DNA of 7,974 bases. Source: Betaproteobacteria bacterium UBA931 (GTDB lineage Bacteria > Pseudomonadota > Gammaproteobacteria > Burkholderiales > Casimicrobiaceae). The notes below the pieces were generated by a model, which saw nothing but the letters and a program-made list of their open reading frames with translations, searched no databases and was not told where the DNA came from. This document shows, piece after piece, positions 1 through 6,495 of this stretch. The stretch's first letter is position 1, and every line of letters begins with the position of its first letter. Where the stretch lies: positions 8,625 to 16,598 of the forward strand of contig DBDN01000050.1 of NCBI GenBank assembly GCA_002293615.1, in the 5' to 3' direction. Position numbers and translations under genes: made by a program.

Positions 1-1
1 T

Positions 2-799
2 ATCTACACTACTTATCAATATCTGGTGCCACGTGTTGATCGCTTATGTATCAACCAAGACGGAAAAATTGTATGGGTTAAGGGCACATCGGCAGACTGG
101 AATCCATTTCCGCCTGAAATATCAAGGGAACTGCTGCCGCTTGCCCAGATTACGCAAACCTGGGACGAAAGGCGCACGGTCAAGCGCGACGGTGCGCGAA
201 CAGTGCCGATGGATGAGTTAGACGCCATTCAGGGAAAACTTGACCGGTTAATCGAATTGACCGCCCAAGAGCGTTTGAAGGGCGACATCAACCTGCGCGA
301 AGCAGGTCTGAAAAAATCGGTATTCGTTGATCCGTTTTTGGGCGACGATATGCGCGACCAGGGCATTGAGCAGACTGGCGCCATTGTGACCGGAATGCTG
401 ATGCTGCCGATCACAGCCGATGCGTCGTATTTACCCAACGATATTTCCCCCGCCCGTTTCCTTGATGGCGTGCCGGAAGTTGTTTTGGAACAACCAAAGC
501 GCACCGGGGAGATGAAAATCAATCCGTACATGGCGTTTGATCCCATTCCGGCGGAAGTATTGCTTACGCCTGAAACTGACTTCTGGACGACGACCAACGT
601 GACATGGACAAGTCCGGTAACCAGCCTCTTTATCGGCATCGGCACGATAAACACTACTGAAGTGCTTTCCGTGACGAAATCGGTTATCGAATACCTGCGC
701 AAAATTGACGTTGCCTTCGAGCTTAGAGGTTTTGGGCCGGGCGAAGAAGTTACAAGTGTGCAATTCGACGGCATTCCCGTCGCGATTGATCCGCTATAA
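2..799 (+). CDS. DUF4815-type phage tail/baseplate protein, C-terminal part (5' end outside window)
   Basis: The reading frame is open to the left edge. In-frame codons before the GTG at 26 encode IYTTYQYL, which joins smoothly to VPRVDRLCINQDGKI, so the GTG is internal and the true start lies upstream. The visible segment matches my recollection of the DUF4815 family of phage tail proteins: a (Y)LxPRxDRL strand, an 'IKG'-like turn (WVKG), a short helical stretch (DELDAIQGKLDRLIEL), then KKSVFVDPFLGDDMRDQGI, a characteristic family block. The role is inferred to be structural, at the baseplate or fibre-attachment level; no enzymatic motif is seen. The gene ends with TAA at 797-799, which forms part of the Shine-Dalgarno of the next gene. 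That next gene lies in the same frame, so the two are separated by a single stop codon. Family assignment is fairly sure; the exact position in the virion is not. Confidence 0.75.
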   Translation: MYTTYQYLVPRVDRLCINQDGKIVWVKGTSADWNPFPPEISRELLPLAQITQTWDERRTVKRDGARTVPMDELDAIQGKLDRLIELTAQERLKGDINLREAGLKKSVFVDPFLGDDMRDQGIEQTGAIVTGMLMLPITADASYLPNDISPARFLDGVPEVVLEQPKRTGEMKINPYMAFDPIPAEVLLTPETDFWTTTNVTWTSPVTSLFIGIGTINTTEVLSVTKSVIEYLRKIDVAFELRGFGPGEEVTSVQFDGIPVAIDPL

Positions 800-803
800 G
801 GAG
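798..803 (+). promoter_or_regulatory. Strong ribosome binding site between the two DUF4815-like halves
   Basis: AAGGAG lies 5 nt before the ATG at 809 and overlaps the TAA stop (797-799) of the upstream gene. This argues for real re-initiation at 809 and against the stop being a sequencing error. Confidence 0.7.
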
Positions 804-808
804 ATTAC

Positions 809-2023
809 ATGCCTGTTATTGCAGATTTGAACGGTGTTGCAAAGGGTAAATTCCAGATCCCTGAAAATGTTCGCGCCGGTTCAAAGAGTGTGGAGTTTAC
901 CGGCAGCGGCGGAAGCCGTGGCGTTGCAACATTTACCGGCGGAGGTACGCTGGAAAACGTCGTCCAACGTCGCGTTGAGCGTATCGGCGTTGGCGTTACG
1001 GTGACATACGGAATAGATCCACTTGCGCAAACGTTCTCGTTATCCCAAAAAGCACAGATTGCCGGTATTGATCTATGGTTTGCACAAAAAGGCTCGACGC
1101 GTGTTGTTGTACAGATACGGGAAACGGAAGTTGGGCTTCCGACCCAAGTTGTCTTGGCGCAGGCTTACATTGATACATCGTCAATCGTCATCGGGCAATA
1201 TAACCAGATTCTATTCCCGTGGCCGGCGACATTGTTGCGCGATACCGAGTACGCGATTGTGGTTTTGTGCGACGATGCCATTTCGTCGGTCGGGACAGCC
1301 GAATTGGGCAAATGGGATTTAAATGGCGACAGCTGGGTGACGTCACAGCCGTATCAGATTGGCGTTCTGCTGTCGTCGTCAAACGCAAGTACCTGGACGG
1401 CACATCAGGATCGCGACCTTACTTTCAGGTTGCTCAAGCGGCGATATACGCAATCAGAGCGCGTTGTTGATCTTGGCGCAACGCAAGTCAATGATGCCAC
1501 GGACTTGATTGTGATTGCCAATGCGGTTATTCCCGATGAAAACACCAGAATTGACTACCGATTGACACTGCCGGACACGACAGAATTGGTGGTGGCGAGC
1601 ATGCAACCGATCCAGTTACCGGCGCCAATAACGGGGATGGTTAAACTGGAGGCCATCTTGCATGGCAGCGAAGATTTTTCTCCGATACTGTTTCCCGATA
1701 CCGTGTTGGTGCATGGAAAAATCGGAAACGAGGGTACTTACTTTTCGCGTGCTATGTTGGCCGGCCAGAATGTCCGTGTGCGCGTTATTTACGAGGCTCT
1801 TTTGCCATCCGGCTCGACCTGTGAGGTTTCTTTATCGGATGCGGCAAATGAATCGTGGACATTGATGCCGCAAATATCGTACAGCCCGCTGGACAATGGG
1901 TGGTACGAATTTATCCATGAGATTGACGGCTTTACCGCTGAAATGGTTCGGACAAAGATCAAAATAAATGGCAGCACATCGGCGCGGCCGTATGTTCGTG
2001 AACTGCGTATTTTGGTGATGTAA
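809..2023 (+). CDS. Phage tail protein with GIDPLAQTF motif (second half of DUF4815-like architecture)
   Basis: The protein has 404 residues and no signal peptide or membrane segment. The N-terminus (about 1-50) is a small beta domain with FQIPENVRAGSKSVEFTGSGGS followed by ATFTGGGTLE. In related phage proteins I recall this 'F.IP..v.aGtk.V.FtGsGGS' block within the same chain as DUF4815. It is followed at 68-76 by GIDPLAQTF, a motif that recurs in tail-fibre and baseplate proteins, and then by a beta-sandwich-like stretch (IAGIDLWF, VVVQIRET, EYAIVVLCDD). The rest is beta-rich with no motif I recognise. The role is inferred to be structural, linking baseplate and fibres. The ATG at 809 is supported by AAGGAG 5 nt upstream. 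The gene is in the same frame as the upstream one and overlaps the downstream start by one base (TAATG at 2021-2025). No catalytic signature is visible. Confidence 0.72.
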   Translation: MPVIADLNGVAKGKFQIPENVRAGSKSVEFTGSGGSRGVATFTGGGTLENVVQRRVERIGVGVTVTYGIDPLAQTFSLSQKAQIAGIDLWFAQKGSTRVVVQIRETEVGLPTQVVLAQAYIDTSSIVIGQYNQILFPWPATLLRDTEYAIVVLCDDAISSVGTAELGKWDLNGDSWVTSQPYQIGVLLSSSNASTWTAHQDRDLTFRLLKRRYTQSERVVDLGATQVNDATDLIVIANAVIPDENTRIDYRLTLPDTTELVVASMQPIQLPAPITGMVKLEAILHGSEDFSPILFPDTVLVHGKIGNEGTYFSRAMLAGQNVRVRVIYEALLPSGSTCEVSLSDAANESWTLMPQISYSPLDNGWYEFIHEIDGFTAEMVRTKIKINGSTSARPYVRELRILVM

Positions 2024-2499
2024 TGACAATCGTTGACGACCGCACAGAGCACCTTGATCTTCCGCTTCCGCATTGGGATAACCTGCTGTGGGATGATGTG
2101 ATACGGTTGCGAAAGGCTCTTGTCGTCTTGGATGCGAAGGTAAGGTTGCTTGATGAGCTGTTGGCCAGCGATGATGTTGGTCTTGATGCTCTCCAGGAGT
2201 TGGTTAACGCGATCAAAGAGAACTACGCATCGATCGAAGACATATTGACATCAAAACTGAATGTTGCCGAATTTCACCGTCTTATCGCCCCTGCCGATAG
2301 TGCATCTTATGAGTACGATGAGGGCGGAAATGTTGTTAGCGCAACAGAGAGCGTTGGTGGAAAACCGCGTGTGTCTCAATATTTTTATAACGACGGGCTT
2401 GTCGAAAAGGTTGTGGCAACCTATGACGGGAAAACCCGCACCGAAACCTATACCTACAGTAATGGTCGCGTCGCCAGTATTGCTGTTGTGGAGAATTAA
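2023..2499 (+). CDS. Small phage tail-associated protein with YD-like strand repeats
   Basis: This 158-residue protein starts inside the stop of the previous gene (TAATG) without a good Shine-Dalgarno, so it is probably translationally coupled. The N-terminus (LDLPLPHWDNLLWDDVIRLR) resembles the 'lplP...N.l..Dv.rLr.al..lD' start I recall in small proteins encoded beside phage tail fibres, and is followed by a helical, coiled-coil-prone stretch (about 25-85). The C-terminal 65 residues form short beta-hairpin repeats of pattern Y-x-Y-x(2)-G-x-V (YEYDEGGNVV, then YFYNDGLVEKV, then TYTYSNGRVASI). These recall the YD repeats of RHS and teneurin proteins but are too few to make a shell. The role is unknown; position and layout suggest a fibre or fibre-adaptor subunit. 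Confidence 0.6.
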   Translation: MTIVDDRTEHLDLPLPHWDNLLWDDVIRLRKALVVLDAKVRLLDELLASDDVGLDALQELVNAIKENYASIEDILTSKLNVAEFHRLIAPADSASYEYDEGGNVVSATESVGGKPRVSQYFYNDGLVEKVVATYDGKTRTETYTYSNGRVASIAVVEN

Positions 2500-2501
2500 G
2501 A

Positions 2502-3470
2502 ATGCTCGACCCTGTAATTGTTAATGCAAACGTTGTACAGGTAAAAAAAGACCTTGACCAATTACGCTCTGACTTCCAGCTGCTGCATGGGCCGGTTGAT
2601 GTGTTGCGTTACTTGGTAACGCATACATGGTCGGCAGGGGAGTTCAATACGTGGCTATCAAATGCTACCAACTATAGCAATTTTCAGCGCATTTTGACAT
2701 CTCCAGAGGGCGCGGCAACGATAGCGTCAAGCATGACGGCCATGACTGCGATTGCAAATAACGCTGTTGCGGTGAGATTAGCTGCGGATAATTATCTGGC
2801 TTTACAGTCCTGGATGAGCAACGCTATTTCTGTTTCAGCCTTATTCAATAGTGATATAGCGCTTGATGTACTTTTAGCTCGGGAGGGTGCGGTAAATCTA
2901 CTTACGAGTACCTATACTTCCATGATGGCGGCGATCAATTCGCAGACAGCACTGAACAAAATTCGAGCAAATCCTGGAATATTTGAACAATTTACATCGT
3001 CAGTTGCCGTACCTCTTGCAAGCGTTCCCACTATGACTTCAGCCACGACTCCATCGGGTGTGGCTAGCGCTTCTTCGTTCGCGAGCGAATCCTACGCGGC
3101 ATACAAGGTATTTTCCACGTCAACGGGGTGGCGGTCAGCAATAGGTCAAAAAAATGATCAATGGCTGGCCTACGAATTTTCTGAACCGGTTTTTATTGCG
3201 AAAGTGTTGATTTCCCAAAATATATACAGCACAACTGCTGATGTCATCGTTGGGTTTCGTGTTGAGTCGTCGCGGGATGGTTCTAATTGGGATGTCCTGC
3301 ACACAGGGAATGCGCCATCCAATACCACTTCACCGTTATCTACGACATTTAATCTGAGCGGGGTTATTGCTGAAAGAAGGAAACATTATCGTTTATACAT
3401 TACAGGTTTTGCATCATCAGGCGGAAATAGCGTTACGCTCAGGCAGTTGAACTTTAGAGGTTTCCAATAA
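2502..3470 (+). CDS. Putative tail fibre / receptor-binding protein with C-terminal F5/8C domain
   Basis: The protein has 322 residues. Residues 1-30 form a short coiled-coil-prone helix (VQVKKDLDQLRSDFQLL). Residues 45-165 are Ala/Ser/Asn-rich helical segments that look loosely repeated (TAMTAIANNAVAV, SNAISVSALFNSDIAL, MMAAINSQTALNKI), typical of fibre shafts. Residues about 178-320 look like an F5/8 type C (discoidin, galactose-binding-like) domain: YKVFSTSTGWRSA, then QWLAYEFSEPVFIAKVLI, then FRVESSRDGSNWDVLHTG, then HYRLYITG and LRQLNFRG. Such domains bind surface glycans, so this is the best candidate in the window for the host-recognition protein; that role is inferred. The ATG at 2502 is preceded by GGAG at 2490-2493. 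The gene is locally A+T-rich (22 G+C of 60 at 2641-2700), compatible with exchange of the fibre tip between phages. Confidence 0.7.
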   Translation: MLDPVIVNANVVQVKKDLDQLRSDFQLLHGPVDVLRYLVTHTWSAGEFNTWLSNATNYSNFQRILTSPEGAATIASSMTAMTAIANNAVAVRLAADNYLALQSWMSNAISVSALFNSDIALDVLLAREGAVNLLTSTYTSMMAAINSQTALNKIRANPGIFEQFTSSVAVPLASVPTMTSATTPSGVASASSFASESYAAYKVFSTSTGWRSAIGQKNDQWLAYEFSEPVFIAKVLISQNIYSTTADVIVGFRVESSRDGSNWDVLHTGNAPSNTTSPLSTTFNLSGVIAERRKHYRLYITGFASSGGNSVTLRQLNFRGFQ

Positions 3471-4135
3471 TGTTTGCGATTATCGAAAAATCATCTGGGA
3501 CGATCTGCGGTTATGCAGGTTATGCAGACTACAAACCGAACAAAGGCTACGCTGTTGCAGCATTACCGGAAGGGTTCACCGAAGAACTTACCGATGTGGT
3601 TGTGTACAAAGACGGTAAGCTGGTTTTCGATGAAGCAAAACGTCTTGCGCGGGAAAAGGATATTGTCCGCGCAAAAATCAAGGAAGAAGCGCAGCAGCGT
3701 ATCGAAGCGATAAGCTGGCGACTTGAACGCGCCCGCGAACGAGAGTTTCTTGGCGTAGCCGGGTTGACTGATATTGATACTGCGTTGGCCGAACGCGAGA
3801 TGATCCGGCAGACCAGCAATGTGATCGAGGCGCAGCTTGACAGTTTGGAAACCGTCGAGGCCGTGCGGGCGTTCACGTGGGCGTATGGCGAAATCGTGTT
3901 TTCTGTCCCGCGCCGAATGACTCGCAAGCAATTCCTCGACCGCTTCACGGCGGAGGAAATGGCGATGATCATGGCGGCAGCGAGCGCGAATCCGGCGATT
4001 ACGGCGTGGTTGACCATGTTTCAGAGCGCGGAATTGGTTGATCTGTCGGATGCCTCCCTGCAAATCGGTGTTGCGGCCTTGGGTATGGCCGGTCTTTTGG
4101 CCGAGGGTCGCGCGCAGGAGATTTTGGCGGCTTGA
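3470..4135 (+). CDS. Putative tail fibre assembly (chaperone-like) protein
   Basis: This 221-residue protein has its ATG overlapping the fibre gene's stop (TAATG at 3468-3472); AGAGG at 3456-3460 is a fair Shine-Dalgarno 9 nt upstream. Residues 1-50 are a small beta region (FAIIEKSSG, VVVYKDGKLVFDE). Residues about 55-130 form a long charged helix (AKRLAREKDIVRAKIKEEAQ, then RIEAISWRLERAREREFLG), likely a coiled coil. Residues 148-220 carry MTRKQFLDRFTAEEMAMI followed by NPAITAWLTMF and DLSDASLQIG, the 'R.eFl.RFt..E...i..aa..np.v..Wl..f..a..v.lsd' pattern I recall in small proteins that follow phage tail fibre genes. A chaperone or accessory role for the preceding fibre is inferred from position. 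It is the last gene of the tail set: the stop lies only 6 bases before the inverted repeat bounding the defence cassette. Confidence 0.6.
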   Translation: MFAIIEKSSGTICGYAGYADYKPNKGYAVAALPEGFTEELTDVVVYKDGKLVFDEAKRLAREKDIVRAKIKEEAQQRIEAISWRLERAREREFLGVAGLTDIDTALAEREMIRQTSNVIEAQLDSLETVEAVRAFTWAYGEIVFSVPRRMTRKQFLDRFTAEEMAMIMAAASANPAITAWLTMFQSAELVDLSDASLQIGVAALGMAGLLAEGRAQEILAA

Positions 4136-4141
4136 AGGCGA

Positions 4142-4170
4142 AAGTGGAGTATTTTTGAACCAAATTGACA
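4142..4170 (+). repeat. Left inverted end of an IS21-like element (remnant)
   Basis: Positions 4142-4162 match, on the opposite strand, positions 6431-6411 at 18 of 21 bases: both read AAGTGG, then ATTTTT, then AACCA at the same spacing. In both copies the terminal block ends in TTGACA (4165-4170 here). The form TGG-G-ATTTTT-AACCA with inward TTGACA resembles terminal repeats of IS21-family elements as I recall them. No istA or istB gene is present, and I see no flanking target-site duplication. Confidence 0.5.
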
Positions 4171-4194
4171 GTCATGGTCAAAAATGTTTATGTT
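4165..4194 (+). promoter_or_regulatory. Possible sigma70-type promoter reading into rloB antisense
   Basis: TTGACA (4165-4170) is followed after 18 nt by TATGTT (4189-4194), a 4-of-6 match to the -10 consensus. It lies in the IS-like end and points right, against the rloB gene, with no convincing coding gene downstream on the + strand. It may be a relic of the element's own transposase promoter. Confidence 0.3.
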
Positions 4195-4813
4195 ATGGTG
4201 ATCGCGGATGGCCGCCGCGAACCTGGAGAATGTTTTCGACCAGCTTGTAAACCGTGGTGCCGCCAGGGGTGTGTGGCCAGTCGGCGCAGGGGGGATTGTC
4301 ACGCAGCCTAGCGCGGCGGATGGCTTCATCGATCCGGTCGCGGGTGATCTTGCGTGCGTCGATCCCCTTGTCGTAATCGGGAATGTGCCGCTTCAGTCGA
4401 TCACTGCAATCCCGTGACGATGCGATGCCTGTGCCGTCCTCGAAATGAAGCAGCAACCAGTATTCAAACTTGGGGTTGCTGAGGGCGAAGCTGTAATTGT
4501 CGCGTGTCTGAGCCCAAGTATGAAGCTGGCCCAACTGTTCGTCGGTCCACTGATCCTTGTCCACCACGAGCCAGGCTTCGTCGGAGGATTTCAGTCCCTT
4601 CTGCCGGAGATGGTCCTCCATCCGCGTCAGCACCTGAGGAGGAGAGCTATTATGACTGCCTTTGAGGCAGTTCACATGGATCACCGATTGCTGGTCATTG
4701 AAGATGGCGAAATACTGCTGCTCCGTCTTCACGCCTTCCACCGCGAGGACAAACAGTTTGCGGTAGCGACGCTCGCCAGGGGGTCTCTGGAATCTGCGTC
4801 TCTTCGGCGGCAT
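4193..4813 (-). CDS. rloB: RloB-family protein, Toprim-like putative nuclease of a two-gene phage-defence module
   Basis: The protein has 206 residues, the usual size for RloB-like proteins. The N-terminus is very basic (MPPKRRRFQRPPGERRYRK) and leads into FVLAVEGVKTEQQYF (21-35). The E-G-x-K-T-E block is the first acidic motif of this Toprim-like family. The second is VVDKD (83-87), and SNPKFEYWLLLHFE (112-125) is the RloB hallmark. All key acidic residues (E26, E31, D85, D87) are intact, so nuclease activity is plausible but inferred. RloB-type proteins occur beside AAA-type ATPases in abortive-infection loci (AbiL-like) and next to restriction systems. Here the ATG overlaps the ATPase stop (TGATG at 4815-4811), giving fixed order and coupled translation. 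The gene is G+C-rich (44 of 60 at 4261-4320) compared with the tail genes. It ends 57 bases from the convergent tail gene. Confidence 0.8.
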   Translation of the reverse strand: MPPKRRRFQRPPGERRYRKLFVLAVEGVKTEQQYFAIFNDQQSVIHVNCLKGSHNSSPPQVLTRMEDHLRQKGLKSSDEAWLVVDKDQWTDEQLGQLHTWAQTRDNYSFALSNPKFEYWLLLHFEDGTGIASSRDCSDRLKRHIPDYDKGIDARKITRDRIDEAIRRARLRDNPPCADWPHTPGGTTVYKLVENILQVRGGHPRSP

Positions 4814-6147
4814 CAGTCATCCCCCTCACTTTCCTCGGTGAGGCAGGGATTGGTCAAAGCGCCTCCCAAGAGAATACGGGGAATTCCACCCAGTCGTCCC
4901 TGCAGGTAGCTCTTGCGGATATCCTTGTCGTATCGGACATCCTTGTATTCGCTGAATGAGAGCAGGTTCGAAGCTCCGGTGGCATCTCTTTCGGCCACCC
5001 ACATCTCGTCACGGCGCAGGAGTTGCTGATCCATGAGCAGCACGTCATGGGTGGTCAGCAGCAACTGCGTTCTGGTTTCCGTGGAGCAGCTGGCGAGGTA
5101 CGCTTCGAGCAATCTGCGTGTCAGCAGCGTGTGCAGGCTGCGGTCAACCTCGTCGATCACGTAGACCTTCTTCGAGACCTGGGCCGAGAGCTCAAGAAAC
5201 GCGGGCAGCAAATCGATCACCCGCTGTGAGCCGTCCGACTCCTGACGGATCTCGAACTTGGCTTCCGTGCCGTCCGCCTTCGGATGATAGGTCACCAGCT
5301 TTTTGGCGATCAGCTCGCCACCTTTGCGGGTCACCACGAACCGTTCGTTGAGCAGACGAACGGTCGTGCCTTCCTTCACATCTTCCTGCAGCATGGTCTT
5401 CAGAGGCCCGGGCAGCGGAATGTTCTCGAAAGGGATCTCCTCACCACCTAGGTGCGCGATGCCGGTGTCGAGTTGCGGCAGCATCTCGTTCATGGTCGAG
5501 TAGAGCGGATGCCCCTCGTCGAGGAACTGCTCGAACGGTTCGAAGCGGGAATCAGGCGCGACCAGCTCGAGCGTGTCCTTGAACCAGTCGTAGACCGGCC
5601 GGAATTTGTCGACCTTCTGGGAGACCGAGTTGGTCAGAAAGAGTTGATTGTCCCGAGTTCCTTGGAAGGCGAACTGAAGGAACTGGTCCTTGACCAGGGA
5701 ATCATCGAAGTTGGGCTTTCCGTCTCGACGGTGGTAGAGCACCTTTTCACTGGTGCTGGTGATGGCCACCAGCTTCTCTTCCAGAACCGCCCTGCGGGTT
5801 ACCGCGAAGCTGAACTCGTAAATGATTTCATCGATCAGCAGCTCGAAGTCAAACCGTGACGACTGATTGGCCCCCTTGGCGTCCAGCCGGAACGGCTCGA
5901 CAAGAATCGGGCTGCCGGGCTGGGTCCCTTTGACGACCAGCGCCTTGGCGAAACTCAGGGCCTTGAAAAAATTGGTCTTGCCCGACGCGTTGCCGCCGTA
6001 AATTGCCGCAACCGGAAGAACTCTCGTCTGGTACTTGTCGAGTTTGGGAACCCTGTCTCCATGCTGGCGCTCCCTGCTGGCGACCATCGAAAATGTGACC
6101 TGGTTGCGGAAGGACATCCAGTTTTCGAGTGAGAAACTGACTATCAT
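4813..6147 (-). CDS. AAA15/ABC-type ATPase, putative sensor-effector subunit of an AbiL-like defence system
   Basis: The protein has 444 residues, typical for this ATPase group. It opens with a 'hhxhxhxNWMSFR' strand (FSLENWMSFRNQVTFSM), standard in AAA15/AAA21 and OLD-like ATPases. The Walker A is GGNASGKT (51-58). An ABC-signature-like ESDGSQR sits at 303-309, Walker B with catalytic glutamate at VYVIDEVD (328-335; D332, E333), and an H-loop at TTHD (365-368). A C-terminal YLQGRLGGIPRI (about 414-425) also recurs in this group. All ATP-binding motifs are intact, so the protein should be active. It is cytoplasmic; no membrane segment is seen. AGGAGG lies 7 nt before the ATG at 6147. With the downstream RloB-like gene it resembles AbiL-type and, more distantly, PARIS- or OLD-type ATPase/Toprim defences, where the ATPase is thought to respond to a phage protein. 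That trigger is not deducible here. Confidence 0.85.
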   Translation of the reverse strand: MIVSFSLENWMSFRNQVTFSMVASRERQHGDRVPKLDKYQTRVLPVAAIYGGNASGKTNFFKALSFAKALVVKGTQPGSPILVEPFRLDAKGANQSSRFDFELLIDEIIYEFSFAVTRRAVLEEKLVAITSTSEKVLYHRRDGKPNFDDSLVKDQFLQFAFQGTRDNQLFLTNSVSQKVDKFRPVYDWFKDTLELVAPDSRFEPFEQFLDEGHPLYSTMNEMLPQLDTGIAHLGGEEIPFENIPLPGPLKTMLQEDVKEGTTVRLLNERFVVTRKGGELIAKKLVTYHPKADGTEAKFEIRQESDGSQRVIDLLPAFLELSAQVSKKVYVIDEVDRSLHTLLTRRLLEAYLASCSTETRTQLLLTTHDVLLMDQQLLRRDEMWVAERDATGASNLLSFSEYKDVRYDKDIRKSYLQGRLGGIPRILLGGALTNPCLTEESEGDD

Positions 6148-6154
6148 CTTACCG

Positions 6155-6160
6155 CCTCCT
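6155..6160 (-). promoter_or_regulatory. Consensus ribosome binding site of the ATPase gene
   Basis: On the - strand AGGAGG is complete and lies 7 nt before the ATG at 6147. It fixes the start and indicates efficient translation of the defence operon. Confidence 0.75.
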
Positions 6161-6190
6161 AAAGTGAAATATTCGCTTTATCATGCCCTT

Positions 6191-6219
6191 AATATAGGCA
6201 TTGGCGGCCTGAAAGTCAA
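6191..6219 (-). promoter_or_regulatory. Near-consensus sigma70 promoter of the ATPase-rloB operon
   Basis: On the - strand TTGACT (6219-6214) is followed by exactly 17 nt and then TATATT (6196-6191), each box 5 of 6 to consensus. This gives a leader of roughly 35-40 nt including the AGGAGG. An imperfect palindrome GAGAAATTATCTC at 6227-6239 sits just upstream of the -35 and could be an operator, though this is weak. Confidence 0.7.
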
Positions 6220-6240
6220 TCTAAAAGAGAAATTATCTCG

Positions 6241-6390
6241 TTAAAAACCTATGTAACCAATGCGGTACTAGAAGTTCTTGGTGTGGGCGTTGCGCTGCCG
6301 GCCAATGTCGAACCCGGCGTCCCGGATGACGTTTAGATCGTTGCTGATGCGCCGACCGAGCTGGGCGGGCTTCTTGTTGTCAATTATGGT
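6241..6390 (-). pseudogene. Unrecognised coding-like remnant, interrupted by a stop
   Basis: The - strand frame from 6390 to 6271 encodes about 40 residues without a stop (including KKPAQLGRRISNDLNVIRDA, then GFDIGRQRNAHTKNF). It reaches TAG at 6270-6268 and continues in frame for 8 more residues (YRIGYIGF) to TAA at 6243-6241. No start codon or Shine-Dalgarno is seen and the upstream side runs into the IS-like end. The amphipathic, Arg-rich text reads like a small DNA-binding or winged-helix fragment, but I cannot assign a family. It may be the 3' end of a gene truncated by the insertion. Confidence 0.25.
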
Positions 6391-6431
6391 TTAAAAGTGC
6401 ATCATGGTTATGGTTGAAAAATGCACCACTT
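6378..6431 (-). repeat. Right inverted end of an IS21-like element with two internal direct repeats
   Basis: On the + strand two 19-base direct repeats, 6386-6404 and 6410-6428, agree at 16 of 19 bases with consensus ATGGTTNAAAANTGCANCA and are offset by 24 bases. Read on the - strand the outer copy matches the left end (4142-4162) at 18 of 21 bases, and both ends continue to TTGACA (6383-6378 here). Multiple short repeats within each end, as transposase binding sites, are a known feature of IS21-family elements. The interval between the ends is about 2.3 kb, the usual IS21 size range, but carries the defence genes and not istA/istB. Confidence 0.5.
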
Positions 6432-6495
6432 GTTGTATTTCTGGTTTAGGTGGTTATGACCGATCTTTGAATCGATAAGACTCATAGATGCGATT
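6432..6495. other. Non-coding spacer between IS-like end and the HTH gene
   Basis: Nothing convincing is seen here. A short CGAT...ATCG inverted repeat around 6460-6473 is too weak to be the terminator of the toxin-antitoxin operon. Confidence 0.4.

Noticed and set aside
26..28. GTG as start of the first gene
   Set aside because: The frame stays open to the window edge and the preceding codons fit the protein family, and there is no Shine-Dalgarno.
229..774. 181-codon - strand open frame
   Set aside because: It is antisense to the DUF4815-type gene, has no recognisable motif, and fits neither operon structure nor ribosome binding site.
4150..4184. Inverted repeat TTTTTGA-A-CC ... GGTCAAAAA as a terminator between the convergent tail and rloB genes
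   Set aside because: The stem is A+T-rich with a bulge and a 14-base loop, and neither strand has a following T-run. The sequence is better explained by the IS-like end.
5452..5859. 135-codon + strand open frame
   Set aside because: It lies wholly inside the ATPase gene on the opposite strand, whose motifs are intact. It has no family features and comes from high G+C codon use.
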